Notes: generated by a model from the letters alone, not told the origin. A stretch of DNA of 64,000 nucleotides from Thioclava electrotropha (GCF_002085925.2 NZ_CP053562.1:1096001-1160000); one strand, 5' to 3'; positions 8,458-18,659 are shown, counted from the stretch's first letter. Translations and numbers: made by a program.

Positions 8458-10908
8458 GTGAACACAGACCGCTTTTCTCTTCCGATCGATGCGGTGCTGC
8501 CCGATCTGCGGGCGGCGCTGTCTGCGCATGGCCGCGCGGTGCTGATGGCGCCGCCGGGCGCGGGCAAGACGACCCGCGTGCCGCTGGCGCTACTGGATCA
8601 GATCGAGGGCCGGATCGTGATGCTGGAGCCGCGCCGTCTGGCCGCGCGCGCCGCCGCCGAGCGCATGGCGGACACTTTGGGCGAAAAGGTCGGCGAGACG
8701 GTCGGCTACCGCATCCGCGGCGAGGCGAAGGTCTCGAAAGCCACCCGGATCGAAGTGGTGACCGAAGGCATCCTGACCCGCGTGCTGCAATCCGACCCGG
8801 AACTGACCGGCATCGGCTGCGTGATCTTCGACGAATTCCACGAACGCTCGCTCAATGCCGATCTGGGGCTGGCGCTGGCATGGGAAGTACGCGGCGCGCT
8901 GCGCCCCGATCTGGCGCTGGTGGTGATGTCGGCCACGCTCGATGCCGAGCCGGTGGCGCAGCTTCTAGAGGATGCGCCGATCGTGGTCTCCGAGGGCCGT
9001 GCCTATCCGGTGGAGACGCGGTGGCTGGACCGTCCGGTGGACAGTTCGATGCGGTTTGAAGCCGCGATGGCCGGGCTAATCACCGAGGCCGCCGAGGCCA
9101 CCGACGGAAGCCTGCTGGCCTTCCTGCCGGGCGAGGGCGAGATTCGCCGCGTCGAAGGGCTGCTGAAGGGCCGCTTGGCCGATGATATCGCGATCCGCCC
9201 GCTGTTCGGCGCGATGGAGTTCGCAGCCCAACGCGCCGCCATCGCGCCCGCGCCTTCGGGCCGGAAACTGGTGCTGGCCACCGCCATCGCCGAGACCTCG
9301 CTGACCATCGAAGACATCCGCGTCGTCATCGACGGCGGCCGCGCCCGCCGCGCGCGCTTCGACCCAAGTTCGGGGATGGCGCGGCTGGTGACAGAGCCCG
9401 TCTCGCGCGCCGAGGCCGAGCAGCGCCGGGGCCGCGCGGGCCGCGTGGCGGAAGGCATCTGCTACCGGCTCTGGACCAAGGGCGCGGAAGGCGCGCTGCC
9501 CGCCTTCGCCCCGCCCGAGATCGAGGTGGCCGACCTCACCGGCCTCGCGCTGGAGCTTGCGCTCTGGGGCACCGAGGGCGGCGATCTGGCCTTCCTGACG
9601 CCGCCGCCCCCGCCTGCGATGGTGGAGGCGCGCGCTCTGCTGGAGGAGCTCGGCGCGCTGAAATCGGGGCTGATTACCGAACACGGGCGCAAGCTCGCCA
9701 AACTGCCGCTGCATCCGCGCCTCGGGCATATGCTGTTGACCGCGGGCCCCGAGGCAGCACCGCTCGCCGCCCTTCTGGCCGAACGCGATCCGCTGCGGGG
9801 CGCGCCCGCCGATCTGACCTTGCGCCTCAGCGCCATCCGCGACCCGAAGCGCTTTGAGTCGCACCACCCCTATACGCCCCATCGCGGCACGATCGAGCGT
9901 ATCCGCTCCGAGGCGAAGCGGCTGGCCCGTCTCGCCCCCGAGACGCCCGAGACCTATTCCCCCGCCGAGCAACTCGCGCTCGCCTATCCCGACCGTGTGG
10001 GCCTGCGCCGCAAGGGCGATGCGCCGCGCTACGTGCTGTCAGGCGGCAAGGGGGCGGTGGTGGCCGAGGGTGATCCGCTGGGCGCACAACGCCTGATCGT
10101 GGTGAGCGATCTCGACGGCGATCCGCGCGAGGCGAAAGTGCGCCAGGGCATCGCGATCTCCGAGGCCGAGGTTCGCCGCCTCTTCGCCGATCAGATCGCG
10201 TGGCACGATGTCTGCGACTGGTCCAAGCGCGAGGGCCGCGTGGTTGCGCGCAAGCACGAACGGTTCGGCGCGCTGGTGCTGGACGATCGGGTCTGGAAAG
10301 ACGCCCCGCGTGAGGCATTGGCGCGCGGTGCACTGGCCGGGCTGCGCCAGATCGGTCTGCCGATGACGCCCGCCGCGCGCCGCCTTCAGGCGCGGGTGGA
10401 GCTGTTGCGCGGGCAGGGGGCTGATCTTCCCGATTTCTCGGATGAGGGGCTGTTGGAGAGGGCCGAGGACTGGCTGCTGCCCTATCTCGGCAAGGTCCGG
10501 ACCGAGGCCGATCTGCGCAAGCTGGACCTCACCGATCCGCTGCGCGCGGCGCTCGACTGGGAGCAGATGCAACTGGTCGATCGTTTGGCTCCTGCGCATT
10601 TCGAGACCCCTCTGGGCCGTCGCGTGCCGATCGACTACGCGGGCGAGGCACCGGGCATCGAGATCCGCCTGCAGGAGATGTTCGGCGTCACCGCCCATCC
10701 CACGGTCGGCCCGAAACGCCTGCCGCTCAGGATCACGCTGCTGTCGCCCGGCCACAAACCCATTCAGGTGACGATGGACCTGCCGGGTTTCTGGGAGGGC
10801 TCTTACGCCGATGTGCGCAAGGATATGCGCGGGCGCTACCCCAAGCATCCGTGGCCGGAAGATCCGCGCGAGGCCGATCCGACCCTGCGGGCCAAGCCGC
10901 GCAAGTAA
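8458..10908 (+). CDS. hrpB: ATP-dependent RNA helicase HrpB
   Basis: The protein has about 816 residues from the GTG at 8458. It shows Walker A APPGAGKTT (about residues 31-39), the DEFH-type motif II (FDEFHERS), motif III MSATLD and motif VI QRRGRAGR, followed by HA2 and the HrpB-specific C-terminal domain (LRITLLSPGHKPIQ). This is the DEAH/RHA helicase HrpB, whose in vivo substrate is unclear. The GTG is preferred because AAGGGG lies a few bases upstream; an ATG at 8422 would overlap the DUF3108 gene. Confidence 0.95.
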   Translation: MNTDRFSLPIDAVLPDLRAALSAHGRAVLMAPPGAGKTTRVPLALLDQIEGRIVMLEPRRLAARAAAERMADTLGEKVGETVGYRIRGEAKVSKATRIEVVTEGILTRVLQSDPELTGIGCVIFDEFHERSLNADLGLALAWEVRGALRPDLALVVMSATLDAEPVAQLLEDAPIVVSEGRAYPVETRWLDRPVDSSMRFEAAMAGLITEAAEATDGSLLAFLPGEGEIRRVEGLLKGRLADDIAIRPLFGAMEFAAQRAAIAPAPSGRKLVLATAIAETSLTIEDIRVVIDGGRARRARFDPSSGMARLVTEPVSRAEAEQRRGRAGRVAEGICYRLWTKGAEGALPAFAPPEIEVADLTGLALELALWGTEGGDLAFLTPPPPPAMVEARALLEELGALKSGLITEHGRKLAKLPLHPRLGHMLLTAGPEAAPLAALLAERDPLRGAPADLTLRLSAIRDPKRFESHHPYTPHRGTIERIRSEAKRLARLAPETPETYSPAEQLALAYPDRVGLRRKGDAPRYVLSGGKGAVVAEGDPLGAQRLIVVSDLDGDPREAKVRQGIAISEAEVRRLFADQIAWHDVCDWSKREGRVVARKHERFGALVLDDRVWKDAPREALARGALAGLRQIGLPMTPAARRLQARVELLRGQGADLPDFSDEGLLERAEDWLLPYLGKVRTEADLRKLDLTDPLRAALDWEQMQLVDRLAPAHFETPLGRRVPIDYAGEAPGIEIRLQEMFGVTAHPTVGPKRLPLRITLLSPGHKPIQVTMDLPGFWEGSYADVRKDMRGRYPKHPWPEDPREADPTLRAKPRK

Positions 10909-10980
10909 GCTATGCGCACCGCGCGGATTGACCCGACGGGAGGCTTTCGCGCATATGGCCCGGGGCAACGAGGGAAAAAC

Positions 10981-11484
10981 ATGACCGAAACGCTGAGCTT
11001 CGAGGACCGCAAGCGCCTCGTGATGACCGTGCTGATGACGCCCGATCAGGCGAATTTCTCTGGCAAGGTGCATGGCGGCGCGCTGCTGAACTGGCTCGAC
11101 CGGGTCGCGTTCTCGCTCGCCTCGCGCTACTCGCAGCGCTACGCGGTGACGCTGTCGGTCGATCAGGTGACCTTCCAGCAGCCGATCAATGTGGGCGAAC
11201 TGGTGACGTTCCGCGCCAGCGTGAACCACACGGGCCGGACCTCGATGGAGATCGGCATCCGCGTCGAGGCCGAGAACATCACGGCCGGCACGCGGCGGCA
11301 CACCAATAGCTGTTATTTCACGATGGTTGCGGTGGACGAGAACGGTAAACCCGCCGCGGTACCGAAGCTGGAGCCGGAGACGGCAGAGGAACGCCACCGC
11401 TGGCGCGCCGCCGAACTGCGCCGCGAACTGCGCCGGGAATTCGCCGCCAAGATGGACGCGGCGGCGGATCACGGCGAGGGGTGA
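10981..11484 (+). CDS. Acyl-CoA thioesterase (YciA/BACH-type hotdog)
   Basis: This 167-residue single hotdog domain has the signature NFSGKVHGGALLNWLDRVAF and SVDQVTFQQPINVGELVTF typical of YciA/acyl-CoA hydrolase proteins, which hydrolyse acyl-CoA to free acid and CoA. The C-terminal 40 residues form a charged helix rich in Arg and Glu. The ATG at 10981 follows a GAGGG ribosome binding site. It lies downstream of hrpB in the same direction with a 72-bp gap. Chain-length preference cannot be read from the sequence. Confidence 0.9.
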   Translation: MTETLSFEDRKRLVMTVLMTPDQANFSGKVHGGALLNWLDRVAFSLASRYSQRYAVTLSVDQVTFQQPINVGELVTFRASVNHTGRTSMEIGIRVEAENITAGTRRHTNSCYFTMVAVDENGKPAAVPKLEPETAEERHRWRAAELRRELRREFAAKMDAAADHGEG

Positions 11485-11580
11485 GCTACGGCGCACTGAC
11501 GGGGTCTCGGCTCCGAAATTGCCCAGTCTTCTCGCGTAATACGAATGATGGGGAGATGAGCTCGACGACGTCGGGAAGCC

Positions 11581-12117
11581 CTAGCTTCCCGCACGGTCCG
11601 CTGGCGGCAAAATAAGGGTGACCGAGGTGAAATCCGTTCCCGGATCTCCCGTTCCGGGATGAATAAGGATGACACCCCAATTGATTGCTGTCGTGCTCGG
11701 AATCCCATCGAGCCAGCTTCGATGGAGTTTCCAGCCGAGTTTATCTTGCTCATAGGGTCGAAGACTCGGCAGACGACTTTCAATTTTCTCGCCGAGCTTA
11801 GCTGCCAGCTTTGACGCTGCCGCATCGGAAAGCGGCTTTTTGGTCGTCACGGCGCAGGCCGTGGCCTTTTGATCGAGGCTGAGTTCCGGTCCTCGGAGGA
11901 TGTGGCGGGTCTGCGTGATCGACTTGCCGTTCAATGTGAAAGTCGTCGTTTTGGCCTGTGCCTCAGGGGGAAGATGGCCGGGGCCTTCCTCTCCGATGCG
12001 CGACAGGCAGTAATTTTCAAAAAGGGTAAGAAAAGCGGTGGCTCGATCCTCGGCAAAGACTGGCGTCGCGGCCAGAAATAGGCCTGCACCACATGCGATG
12101 AAGGATTTAGAAAACAT
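11581..12117 (-). CDS. Hypothetical secreted protein
   Basis: This 178-residue protein starts with a clear signal peptide (FIACGAGLFLAATPVFAEDR, residues 6-25, cut after VFA). The mature part has two cysteines (NYCLSRIG and TACAVTT), which could form a disulfide. I do not recognise a family. The DNA looks more AT-rich than its neighbours, and the gene sits alone between two opposite units, so recent acquisition is possible. Expression would start from the short gap before the lpd terminator. Confidence 0.7.
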   Translation of the reverse strand: MFSKSFIACGAGLFLAATPVFAEDRATAFLTLFENYCLSRIGEEGPGHLPPEAQAKTTTFTLNGKSITQTRHILRGPELSLDQKATACAVTTKKPLSDAAASKLAAKLGEKIESRLPSLRPYEQDKLGWKLHRSWLDGIPSTTAINWGVILIHPGTGDPGTDFTSVTLILPPADRAGS

Positions 12118-12170
12118 CGGTTAGACCATGTCGTTGAAAAATGACAGAATAATAGCCGACCTTAACACGA

Positions 12171-12196
12171 AAAAGGCGGGCAAAAGCCCGCCTTTT
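12171..12196 (-). terminator. Bidirectional-looking terminator after lpd
   Basis: AAAAGGCGGGC and GCCCGCCTTTT form an 11-bp stem around AAAA, with T runs on both strands. It lies 23 bp past the lpd stop and closes the 2-oxoglutarate dehydrogenase gene run. Confidence 0.9.
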
Positions 12197-12218
12197 GTTT
12201 TTCTTCGAGTGTTCCGCC

Positions 12219-13607
12219 TTACGCGTGGATCGCGCCGTCGCCGCAGGCGAGCGCGGCTTCGCGCACAGCCTCGGAGAAGGTCGGGTGGGCGTGGCAGGTC
12301 AGGGCCACATCCTGCGCCGAGGCGCCGAACTCCATCGCCACGCAGATCTCGTGGATCAGGTCGCCCGCGCCGGGGCCGATGATGTGGCAGCCGAGGATGC
12401 GGTCGGTTTCCTTATCGGCGATCAGCTTCACGAAGCCGTCCGACTGGAATACTGCCTTGGCGCGGCCATTGCCCATGAAGGAGAACTTGCCGACCTTGTA
12501 GGCGCGGCCGTCCTGCTTGAGCGCCTCTTCGGTCTGGCCCACCGAAGCGACTTCCGGGGTGGTGTAGATCACGCTCGGGATCACTTCGTAGTTCACGTGA
12601 CCATGCTTGCCCGCGATGACTTCGGCGACGGCCATGCCTTCGTCCTCGGCCTTGTGGGCGAGCATCGGGCCAGTGACCGCGTCGCCGATGGCGTAGATGC
12701 CCTTGGCCGAGGTCTGCCAATGCGCGTCGGTCTTCACCTGACCGCGCGGCAGCATCTCGACGCCGACGCCTTCGAGGCCCAGACCATCGGTATAGGGCTT
12801 GCGGCCGGTCGCGACGAGAACGGTCTCGGCTTCGATCGAGGCGTTGCTCTCATCCTTGCGCAGCTGGTAGTTCACCGTGGCCTTGCTGTTCTTCACGTCG
12901 ACGCCCTGCACGGCGGCGCCCATGACGAATTTCAGGCCCTGCTTGGACAGGATCTTCTGGAAGTTCTTGGAGACCTCGCCGTCCATGCCGGGGGTAATCG
13001 CGTCGAGATATTCCACGACGGTCACATCCGCGCCGAGACGGGCATAGACCGAACCCATTTCCAGACCGATGACGCCCGCACCGATGACGACCATCGACTT
13101 CGGGATCTTGTTCAGCGACAGCGCGCCGGTCGAGGTCACGACGGTTTTCTCGTCGATCTCGATGCCCGGCAGCGAGGAGGGCTCGGAGCCGGTGGCGATC
13201 ACGATGCTCTTGGCGTTATGGACGTCCTCGCCCACTTTCACCTTGCCGGCTTCCGGGATCGAGCCCCAGCCCTTGAGCCAGTCGATCTTGTTCTTCTTGA
13301 ACAGGAACTCGATGCCCTTGGTGTTGCCGTCGATGACTTCCTGCTTGTAGGTCAGCATTTGCTTCCAATCGACCGAAGGCGATTTGCCCTTCAGGCCCAT
13401 CTTGGCGAAGTTATGCTCGGCTTCGTGCAGCTGATGCGTGGCATGCAGCAGCGCCTTGGAGGGGATGCAGCCCACGTTGAGGCAGGTGCCGCCGAGGCTG
13501 TCACGGCCTTCGACACAGGCGGTTTTCAGGCCCAGCTGGGCGCAGCGGATGGCGCAGACATAGCCGCCCGGGCCGCCGCCGATCACGATCACATCATAGT
13601 CAGCCAT
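12219..13607 (-). CDS. lpdA: Dihydrolipoyl dehydrogenase (E3)
   Basis: This 462-residue flavoprotein has an N-terminal FAD Rossmann motif ([10 protein letters not shown]), the redox-active disulfide [13 protein letters not shown] (Cys42 and Cys47), a second dinucleotide motif for NAD ([17 protein letters not shown]), and the C-terminal catalytic [10 protein letters not shown]. It reoxidises the lipoyl groups of the E2 component and passes electrons to NAD. It ends the sucC-sucD-odhA-odhB-MAPEG-lpd run, so it most likely serves the 2-oxoglutarate dehydrogenase complex. A second E3 for pyruvate dehydrogenase may exist elsewhere. Confidence 0.98.
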   Translation of the reverse strand: MADYDVIVIGGGPGGYVCAIRCAQLGLKTACVEGRDSLGGTCLNVGCIPSKALLHATHQLHEAEHNFAKMGLKGKSPSVDWKQMLTYKQEVIDGNTKGIEFLFKKNKIDWLKGWGSIPEAGKVKVGEDVHNAKSIVIATGSEPSSLPGIEIDEKTVVTSTGALSLNKIPKSMVVIGAGVIGLEMGSVYARLGADVTVVEYLDAITPGMDGEVSKNFQKILSKQGLKFVMGAAVQGVDVKNSKATVNYQLRKDESNASIEAETVLVATGRKPYTDGLGLEGVGVEMLPRGQVKTDAHWQTSAKGIYAIGDAVTGPMLAHKAEDEGMAVAEVIAGKHGHVNYEVIPSVIYTTPEVASVGQTEEALKQDGRAYKVGKFSFMGNGRAKAVFQSDGFVKLIADKETDRILGCHIIGPGAGDLIHEICVAMEFGASAQDVALTCHAHPTFSEAVREAALACGDGAIHA

Positions 13608-13655
13608 TGTTCTTGCTCCTTGGATTGGGGCGCGAGGGGGCCTCGCGCCGGGAGG

Positions 13656-14048
13656 TCAGATCAGCGCGGCAATCGCCAGCGCCAGAATTGCGAAGAAGGA
13701 AAAGCCCCAGATGAGCGAGCGCCACGGCACCCAGCCCAGCAGATAGGACGGAATGTAGAGAACCCGCGCGATCAGAAAGATCCAGGCGAAGGCCGCAGTG
13801 GCGGCGCTCGACTGCCCGGTCAGGCCGATGACCAGCGCGACGGGGGCAAAGAGGATCAGCCCCTCGAAGGAGTTGTTCATCGCGCGCTGAATCCGGCCGA
13901 GCAGGGTCGAGATCGGCGGCGGCGTCCTGTCGCGCGGAGAGACGGGGTATTTCGTGCCGAGTTCCGTATTCGCTTTGACCGAATAGGCGATCATCAGCCC
14001 CAGATGGAGCAGGATCGCGAGGATGAGCACGGTGAGTTCGGGGGTCAT
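13656..14048 (-). CDS. MAPEG family membrane protein
   Basis: This 130-residue protein has four predicted membrane segments (VLILAILLHLGLMIAYSV, LILFAPVALVIGL, TAAFAWIFLIARVLY and IWGFSFFAILALAIAALI) and a conserved N-x-x-E motif in AMNNSFEGLILF. This pattern fits the MAPEG superfamily, which includes membrane glutathione transferases; bacterial members are mostly uncharacterised. It lies between odhB and lpd in the same direction, 48 bp from lpd, so it is probably transcribed with the complex. No functional link to 2-oxoglutarate dehydrogenase is known to me. Confidence 0.85.
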   Translation of the reverse strand: MTPELTVLILAILLHLGLMIAYSVKANTELGTKYPVSPRDRTPPPISTLLGRIQRAMNNSFEGLILFAPVALVIGLTGQSSAATAAFAWIFLIARVLYIPSYLLGWVPWRSLIWGFSFFAILALAIAALI

Positions 14049-14104
14049 GGGTCGCTCCCGGTGGAGAGGGCGGACCGGAGGGCTGTCTGCCCCCCGGACC
14101 CCCC

Positions 14105-14128
14105 GAGGATATTTGGATCAAGAGGAAG
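14105..14128. repeat. Dispersed GATATTTGG...CAAG element
   Basis: GAGGATATTTGGATCAAGAG, in the gap between odhB and the MAPEG gene, matches both arms of the large inverted repeat at 39661-39729 (shared core GATATTTG-nn(n)-CAAG). I recall similar intergenic strings in other Rhodobacterales genomes. The role is unknown. Confidence 0.5.
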
Positions 14129-14158
14129 GGGCAGGGGGCTGCCGCCTTCGTCCCGGTC

Positions 14159-15697
14159 TTACAGGTCCATCAGCAGGCGGCGCGGATCTTCCAGCGCTTC
14201 CTTGACGCGCACGAGGAAGGTCACGGCGCCTTTGCCGTCGACGATGCGGTGGTCGTAGCTGAGTGCGAGATACATCATCGGCTTGATGACGATCTGGCCG
14301 TTCTCGACCATCGGACGTTCCTGGATCTTGTGCATGCCGAGGATACCCGATTGCGGCGGGTTGAGGATCGGCGAGGACATCAGCGAGCCGTAGACGCCGC
14401 CGTTCGAGATGGTGAACGAACCGCCCTGCATCTCGGCCATCGAGAGTTTGCCGTCACGGGCGCGGGTGCCCATCTCGGCGATCGTCTTCTCGATCGACGC
14501 GAAGCTCATCTGGTCAGCATCGCGCACGACCGGAACGACGAGCCCGTTCGGGGTGCCCACGGCCACGCCCATGTGGACGTAGTTCTTGTAGACGACCTCG
14601 TTACCGTCGATCTCGGCGTTGACTTCCGGGACCTCTTTGAGCGCGTGGCAGCAGGCCTTCACGAAGAAGGACATGAAGCCGAGCTTCACGCCGTGCTTCT
14701 TGTTGAACAGGTCCTTGTACTCGTTGCGCAGGTTCATCACGCCCGACATGTCCACCTCGTTATAGGTGGTCAGCATCGCGGCGGTGTTCTGCGAATCCTT
14801 GAGGCGCTTGGCGATGGTCGCACGCAGGCGGGTCATCTTCACGCGCTCTTCGCGCGACGCGTCATCGGCATTGACCGGGCCGCGCGGCGCCTGCGAGGGC
14901 GTCGAGGCGACGTTGACCGACGCCTGCTTCGGAGCGTTTTCGGCCTTGGCCACGTCTTCCTTCATGATCCGGCCGTCTTTGCCAGACCCCTGAACGGAGG
15001 CCGGGTCGATACCCTTCTCGGCCATCAGCTTCTTGGCCGAAGGTGCATCCTCGACATCCTTGCCGCCCTTGCTACTGCTCTCGGCGGGGGCTTCGGATTT
15101 GGCCTCTTCCTTCGCGGGGGCGCTGTCGGAGGCGCCACCGCTCTCGCCTTCGGCGATCACGGCAAGCTTGGCCGAGGCATCGACGGTCGTGCCTTCTTCG
15201 GCGACGATCTCCTTGAGAACGCCAGCCGCGGGAGACGGCACTTCGACGGAGACCTTGTCGGTTTCCAGCTCGCAGAGCATCTCGTCGGCCGCGACCTTGT
15301 CGCCAACCTTCTTGAACCACGTCGACACAGTTGCCTCGGTGACCGATTCACCAAGGCTGGGCACCATCACGTCGGTCATTTTTCCCTCATTCGATTGGGG
15401 CTGTTGGGCGGGTTTTTCCGCCGGTTTGTCTTCTTTCTTCTTCGGCGCGGGGCTGGCGCCAGCCTCTTCGATCGTCGCGAGAAGCGCATCGACGCCGACG
15501 GTCTCGCCTTCGGCAGCCACGATCTCGCCAAGCGTACCGGCCGCGGGGCTCGGCACTTCGACGGTCACCTTGTCGGTTTCGAGCTCGCAGAGCATCTCAT
15601 CGGCGGCAACCGTGTCGCCGGGCTTCTTGAACCAGGTGGCGACGGTAGCTTCCGTGACGCTCTCGCCGAGCGTGGGAACGCGGACTTCAGTGGACAT
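14159..15697 (-). CDS. odhB: Dihydrolipoyl succinyltransferase (E2 of 2-oxoglutarate dehydrogenase) with two lipoyl domains
   Basis: This 512-residue protein has two near-identical lipoyl domains: residues about 2-77 with lipoyl-lysine K43 in ETDKVTVEV, and about 107-182 with K148 in ETDKVSVEV. They are joined by a Pro/Lys/Ala linker, followed by a peripheral-subunit-binding domain (about 215-250) and the catalytic acyltransferase domain with [12 protein letters not shown] near the C-terminus. E. coli SucB has only one lipoyl domain and about 405 residues. It starts 4 bp after the odhA stop with a good GGAGG site, so translation is probably coupled. Confidence 0.97.
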   Translation of the reverse strand: MSTEVRVPTLGESVTEATVATWFKKPGDTVAADEMLCELETDKVTVEVPSPAAGTLGEIVAAEGETVGVDALLATIEEAGASPAPKKKEDKPAEKPAQQPQSNEGKMTDVMVPSLGESVTEATVSTWFKKVGDKVAADEMLCELETDKVSVEVPSPAAGVLKEIVAEEGTTVDASAKLAVIAEGESGGASDSAPAKEEAKSEAPAESSSKGGKDVEDAPSAKKLMAEKGIDPASVQGSGKDGRIMKEDVAKAENAPKQASVNVASTPSQAPRGPVNADDASREERVKMTRLRATIAKRLKDSQNTAAMLTTYNEVDMSGVMNLRNEYKDLFNKKHGVKLGFMSFFVKACCHALKEVPEVNAEIDGNEVVYKNYVHMGVAVGTPNGLVVPVVRDADQMSFASIEKTIAEMGTRARDGKLSMAEMQGGSFTISNGGVYGSLMSSPILNPPQSGILGMHKIQERPMVENGQIVIKPMMYLALSYDHRIVDGKGAVTFLVRVKEALEDPRRLLMDL

Positions 15698-15701
15698 CTA
15701 T

Positions 15702-18659
15702 TCAACCCTCCAGTGCATCGTTGACGAGCGCGTCCTGCTCGGCCTTGTGGCGGCTTGCCAGACCCGTCGCGGGCGAGGCGGAAGCTGCACGGCCTGCATA
15801 GCGCGCACGGGCATGTTTCGCGTCGATCTTGGCGAGGACCCATTCGATATAGGGCTCGACGAAGAACCAAGCGCCTTGGTTCTTCGGCTCCTCTTGGCAC
15901 CAGACGATCTCGGCATTCTTGAAGCGGGTCAGCTCTTTGGTGACCGCCTGCGCGGGGAACGGGTAGAACTGTTCCAGACGCAGCAGGTAGACATCGTCGA
16001 GCCCACGCTCGTCGCGCTGTGCGAGCAGGTCGTAATAGACCTTGCCCGAGCACATCACGACGCGCTTGATCTTGTCGTCGGACTTCAGCTCCATATCCGA
16101 ATTGCCGCGCTGGGCGTCGTCCCACAGCACGCGGTGGAAGCTGGACCCGGTGGTGAAGTCTTCCGTGGTCGAGACCGCCTTGGGGTGACGCAGAAGCGAT
16201 TTCGGCGTCATCAGGATCAACGGTTTGCGGAAGTCGCGATGGATCTGGCGGCGCAGAATGTGGAAGTAGTTCGCCGGCGTCGTGCAGTTCGCGACGATCC
16301 AGTTATCTTCCGCCGACAGCTGCAGGAAACGCTCCAGACGGGCCGAGCTGTGCTCGGGTCCCTGACCTTCGAAACCGTGCGGCAGCAGGCAGACGAGGCC
16401 CGACATGCGCAGCCATTTCCGCTCGCCCGAGTTGATGAACTGGTCGAACATGATCTGCGCGCCGTTGGCGAAATCGCCGAACTGCGCTTCCCAGAGCGTC
16501 AGCGCCTTCGGTTCCGCCAGCGAGTAGCCGTATTCGAACCCGAGCACCGCGTATTCGCTGAGCATCGAGTCGATCACCTCGTAGCGGGCCTGACCCTCAC
16601 GGATGTTGTTCAGCGGATAGTAGCGGTCTTCGTTGTCCTGATTGACCAGCGCCGAGTGGCGCTGCGAGAAGGTGCCGCGGGTGGCATCCTGACCCGACAG
16701 ACGGACCGGGTAGCCCTCGGTCAGAAGCGAGCCGAAGGCCAGTGCCTCGGCGGTCGCCCAGTCGAAGCCCTTGCCGGTCTCGAGCATCTGCTTCTTGTTG
16801 TCGAGCAGACGCCCGACCGTCTTGTGCAGCGCGAATTTCTCGGGCGCGGTCACGAGCGCCTTGCCGACCTCTTCGAAGGTCTCGGGCGCGATCGCGGTGG
16901 TGCCGCGCTCGTATTCGCTCTTTTCCTGCTCCATGCCGGACCAGCGACCGTCGAGCCAGTCGGCCTTGTTCGGCTTGAAGACCTTGCCGGCTTCGAACTC
17001 CTCGTTGAGATGCGATTGGAACGAGGCTTTCATATCCTCGATCTCGCCCTCGGGGATCAGGCCGTCCGCCACGAGACGCTCGGTGTAGAGCTGCAGCGTC
17101 GTTTTGTGGGTCTTGATCGACTTGTACATCACCGGGTTGGTGAACATCGGCTCGTCGCCTTCGTTGTGACCGAAGCGGCGGTAGCAGAAGATGTCGATGA
17201 CCACGTCCTTGTGGAACTTCTGGCGGAACTCGGTCGCGACGCGGGCTGCGTGCACGACGGCCTCCGGATCGTCGCCGTTCACGTGGAAGATCGGAGCTTC
17301 CACCATCAGCGCGAGATCGGTCGGGTAGGGCGAGGTGCGCGAGAAGTGCGGCGCGGTCGTGAAGCCGATCTGGTTGTTCACGACGAGGTGGATCGTGCCG
17401 CCCGTGCGGTGGCCGCGAATGCCCGAGAGCTGGAAGCACTCGGCCACGACGCCCTGACCGGCGAAGGCCGCATCCCCGTGCAGCAGCACCGAGACGACCT
17501 TGGAGCGGTCCGAACGGTCGGCCAGCTGGTCCTGCTTGGCGCGGACCTTGCCGAGTGCGACCGGGTTCACCGCCTCGAGGTGCGAGGGGTTCGCGGTCAG
17601 CGACAGGTGGACCTTGTTGCCGTCGAACTCACGGTCGGCGGACGCGCCGAGGTGGTATTTCACGTCGCCGGAGCCGTCCACGTCCTCGGGTTTGAACGAT
17701 CCGCCCTGGAATTCGTGGAAGATCGCGCGGTAGGGCTTTTGCAGCACGTTGGCGAGGACCGAGAGGCGACCGCGGTGGGGCATGCCGACCACGACCTCTT
17801 GCAGGCCGAGCTGACCGCCACGCTTGATGATCTGCTCCATCGCGGGGATCAGCGCTTCGCCGCCATCAAGGCCGAACCGCTTGGTGCCCATGTATTTGAC
17901 GTGCAGGAACTTCTCGAACCCTTCCGCCTCGACGAGCTTGTTGAGGATCGCGCGGCGGCCGGTCTTGGTGAAGGTGATCTCCTTGCCGTAGCCTTCGATG
18001 CGCTCTTTCAACCAAGCCGATTGCTCGGGGTCGGAGATGTGCATGTATTGCAGCGCGAAGGTGCCGCAATAGGTGCGCTTCACGATATCCATGATCTGGC
18101 GCATCGAGGCGATCTCGAGGCCGAGCACGTTGTCGATGAAGATCGGGCGATCCATGTCGGCATCGGTGAAGCCGTAGCTCTTCGGATCGAGCTCCGGATG
18201 TTGACCGGTTTCGCGCATGTTCAGCGGGTCGAGATCGGCGGCGAGGTGGCCGCGGATACGGTAGGCGCGGATGATCATCAGCGCGCGGATCGAGTCCAGC
18301 ACGGCGCGTTTGACCGCGGCCTCATCGACCGGAACGCCAGCCTCGGCGGCCTTCTTCTTGATCTTGTCGCCAGCGGCCTTGCCCTCGGCAGGGGCGGCGG
18401 GCCATTCGCCGGTCAGCGCGGCGGTCAGGTCGTCGGCAACCACCGGCGGCCAGTCACGACGCTCCCAGCTTGCGCCTTCGGCGGATTTCTTCACGTCCTG
18501 ATCGGGATCACCGAGCGAGGCGAAGAAGGCAGCCCAGGCGGTATCGACCGAAGACGGATCTTCGGCGAACTTGGCATAGAGCTGCTCGACATATTCGGCA
18601 TTCGCGCCTTGCAGGAACTGCGAGGCATTGAACTGGTCGTTGGGGGATTGGTCGGTCAT
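15702..18659 (-). CDS. odhA: 2-oxoglutarate dehydrogenase E1 component
   Basis: This 985-residue thiamine-diphosphate enzyme decarboxylates 2-oxoglutarate and succinylates the lipoyl groups of E2. It shows the E1 N-terminal segment (NAEYVEQLYAKFAEDPSSVD), the HRGRLSVLANV motif, the ThDP/metal-binding GDAAFAGQGVVAE and NNQIGFTT, and the C-terminal transketolase domain (LPHGFEGQGPEHSSARLERF). I chose the ATG at 18659 (MTDQSP), preceded by GGTGAGGA; an ATG three codons earlier is less likely. A gap of about 550 bp separates it from sucD, so it may have a promoter of its own. Confidence 0.98.
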   Translation of the reverse strand: MTDQSPNDQFNASQFLQGANAEYVEQLYAKFAEDPSSVDTAWAAFFASLGDPDQDVKKSAEGASWERRDWPPVVADDLTAALTGEWPAAPAEGKAAGDKIKKKAAEAGVPVDEAAVKRAVLDSIRALMIIRAYRIRGHLAADLDPLNMRETGQHPELDPKSYGFTDADMDRPIFIDNVLGLEIASMRQIMDIVKRTYCGTFALQYMHISDPEQSAWLKERIEGYGKEITFTKTGRRAILNKLVEAEGFEKFLHVKYMGTKRFGLDGGEALIPAMEQIIKRGGQLGLQEVVVGMPHRGRLSVLANVLQKPYRAIFHEFQGGSFKPEDVDGSGDVKYHLGASADREFDGNKVHLSLTANPSHLEAVNPVALGKVRAKQDQLADRSDRSKVVSVLLHGDAAFAGQGVVAECFQLSGIRGHRTGGTIHLVVNNQIGFTTAPHFSRTSPYPTDLALMVEAPIFHVNGDDPEAVVHAARVATEFRQKFHKDVVIDIFCYRRFGHNEGDEPMFTNPVMYKSIKTHKTTLQLYTERLVADGLIPEGEIEDMKASFQSHLNEEFEAGKVFKPNKADWLDGRWSGMEQEKSEYERGTTAIAPETFEEVGKALVTAPEKFALHKTVGRLLDNKKQMLETGKGFDWATAEALAFGSLLTEGYPVRLSGQDATRGTFSQRHSALVNQDNEDRYYPLNNIREGQARYEVIDSMLSEYAVLGFEYGYSLAEPKALTLWEAQFGDFANGAQIMFDQFINSGERKWLRMSGLVCLLPHGFEGQGPEHSSARLERFLQLSAEDNWIVANCTTPANYFHILRRQIHRDFRKPLILMTPKSLLRHPKAVSTTEDFTTGSSFHRVLWDDAQRGNSDMELKSDDKIKRVVMCSGKVYYDLLAQRDERGLDDVYLLRLEQFYPFPAQAVTKELTRFKNAEIVWCQEEPKNQGAWFFVEPYIEWVLAKIDAKHARARYAGRAASASPATGLASRHKAEQDALVNDALEG

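Noticed and set aside
12195..14258. A 687-codon plus-strand frame opposite lpd and the MAPEG gene
   Set aside because: It is a shadow of lpd; the predicted protein is His/Asp/Gly-rich with no recognisable fold.
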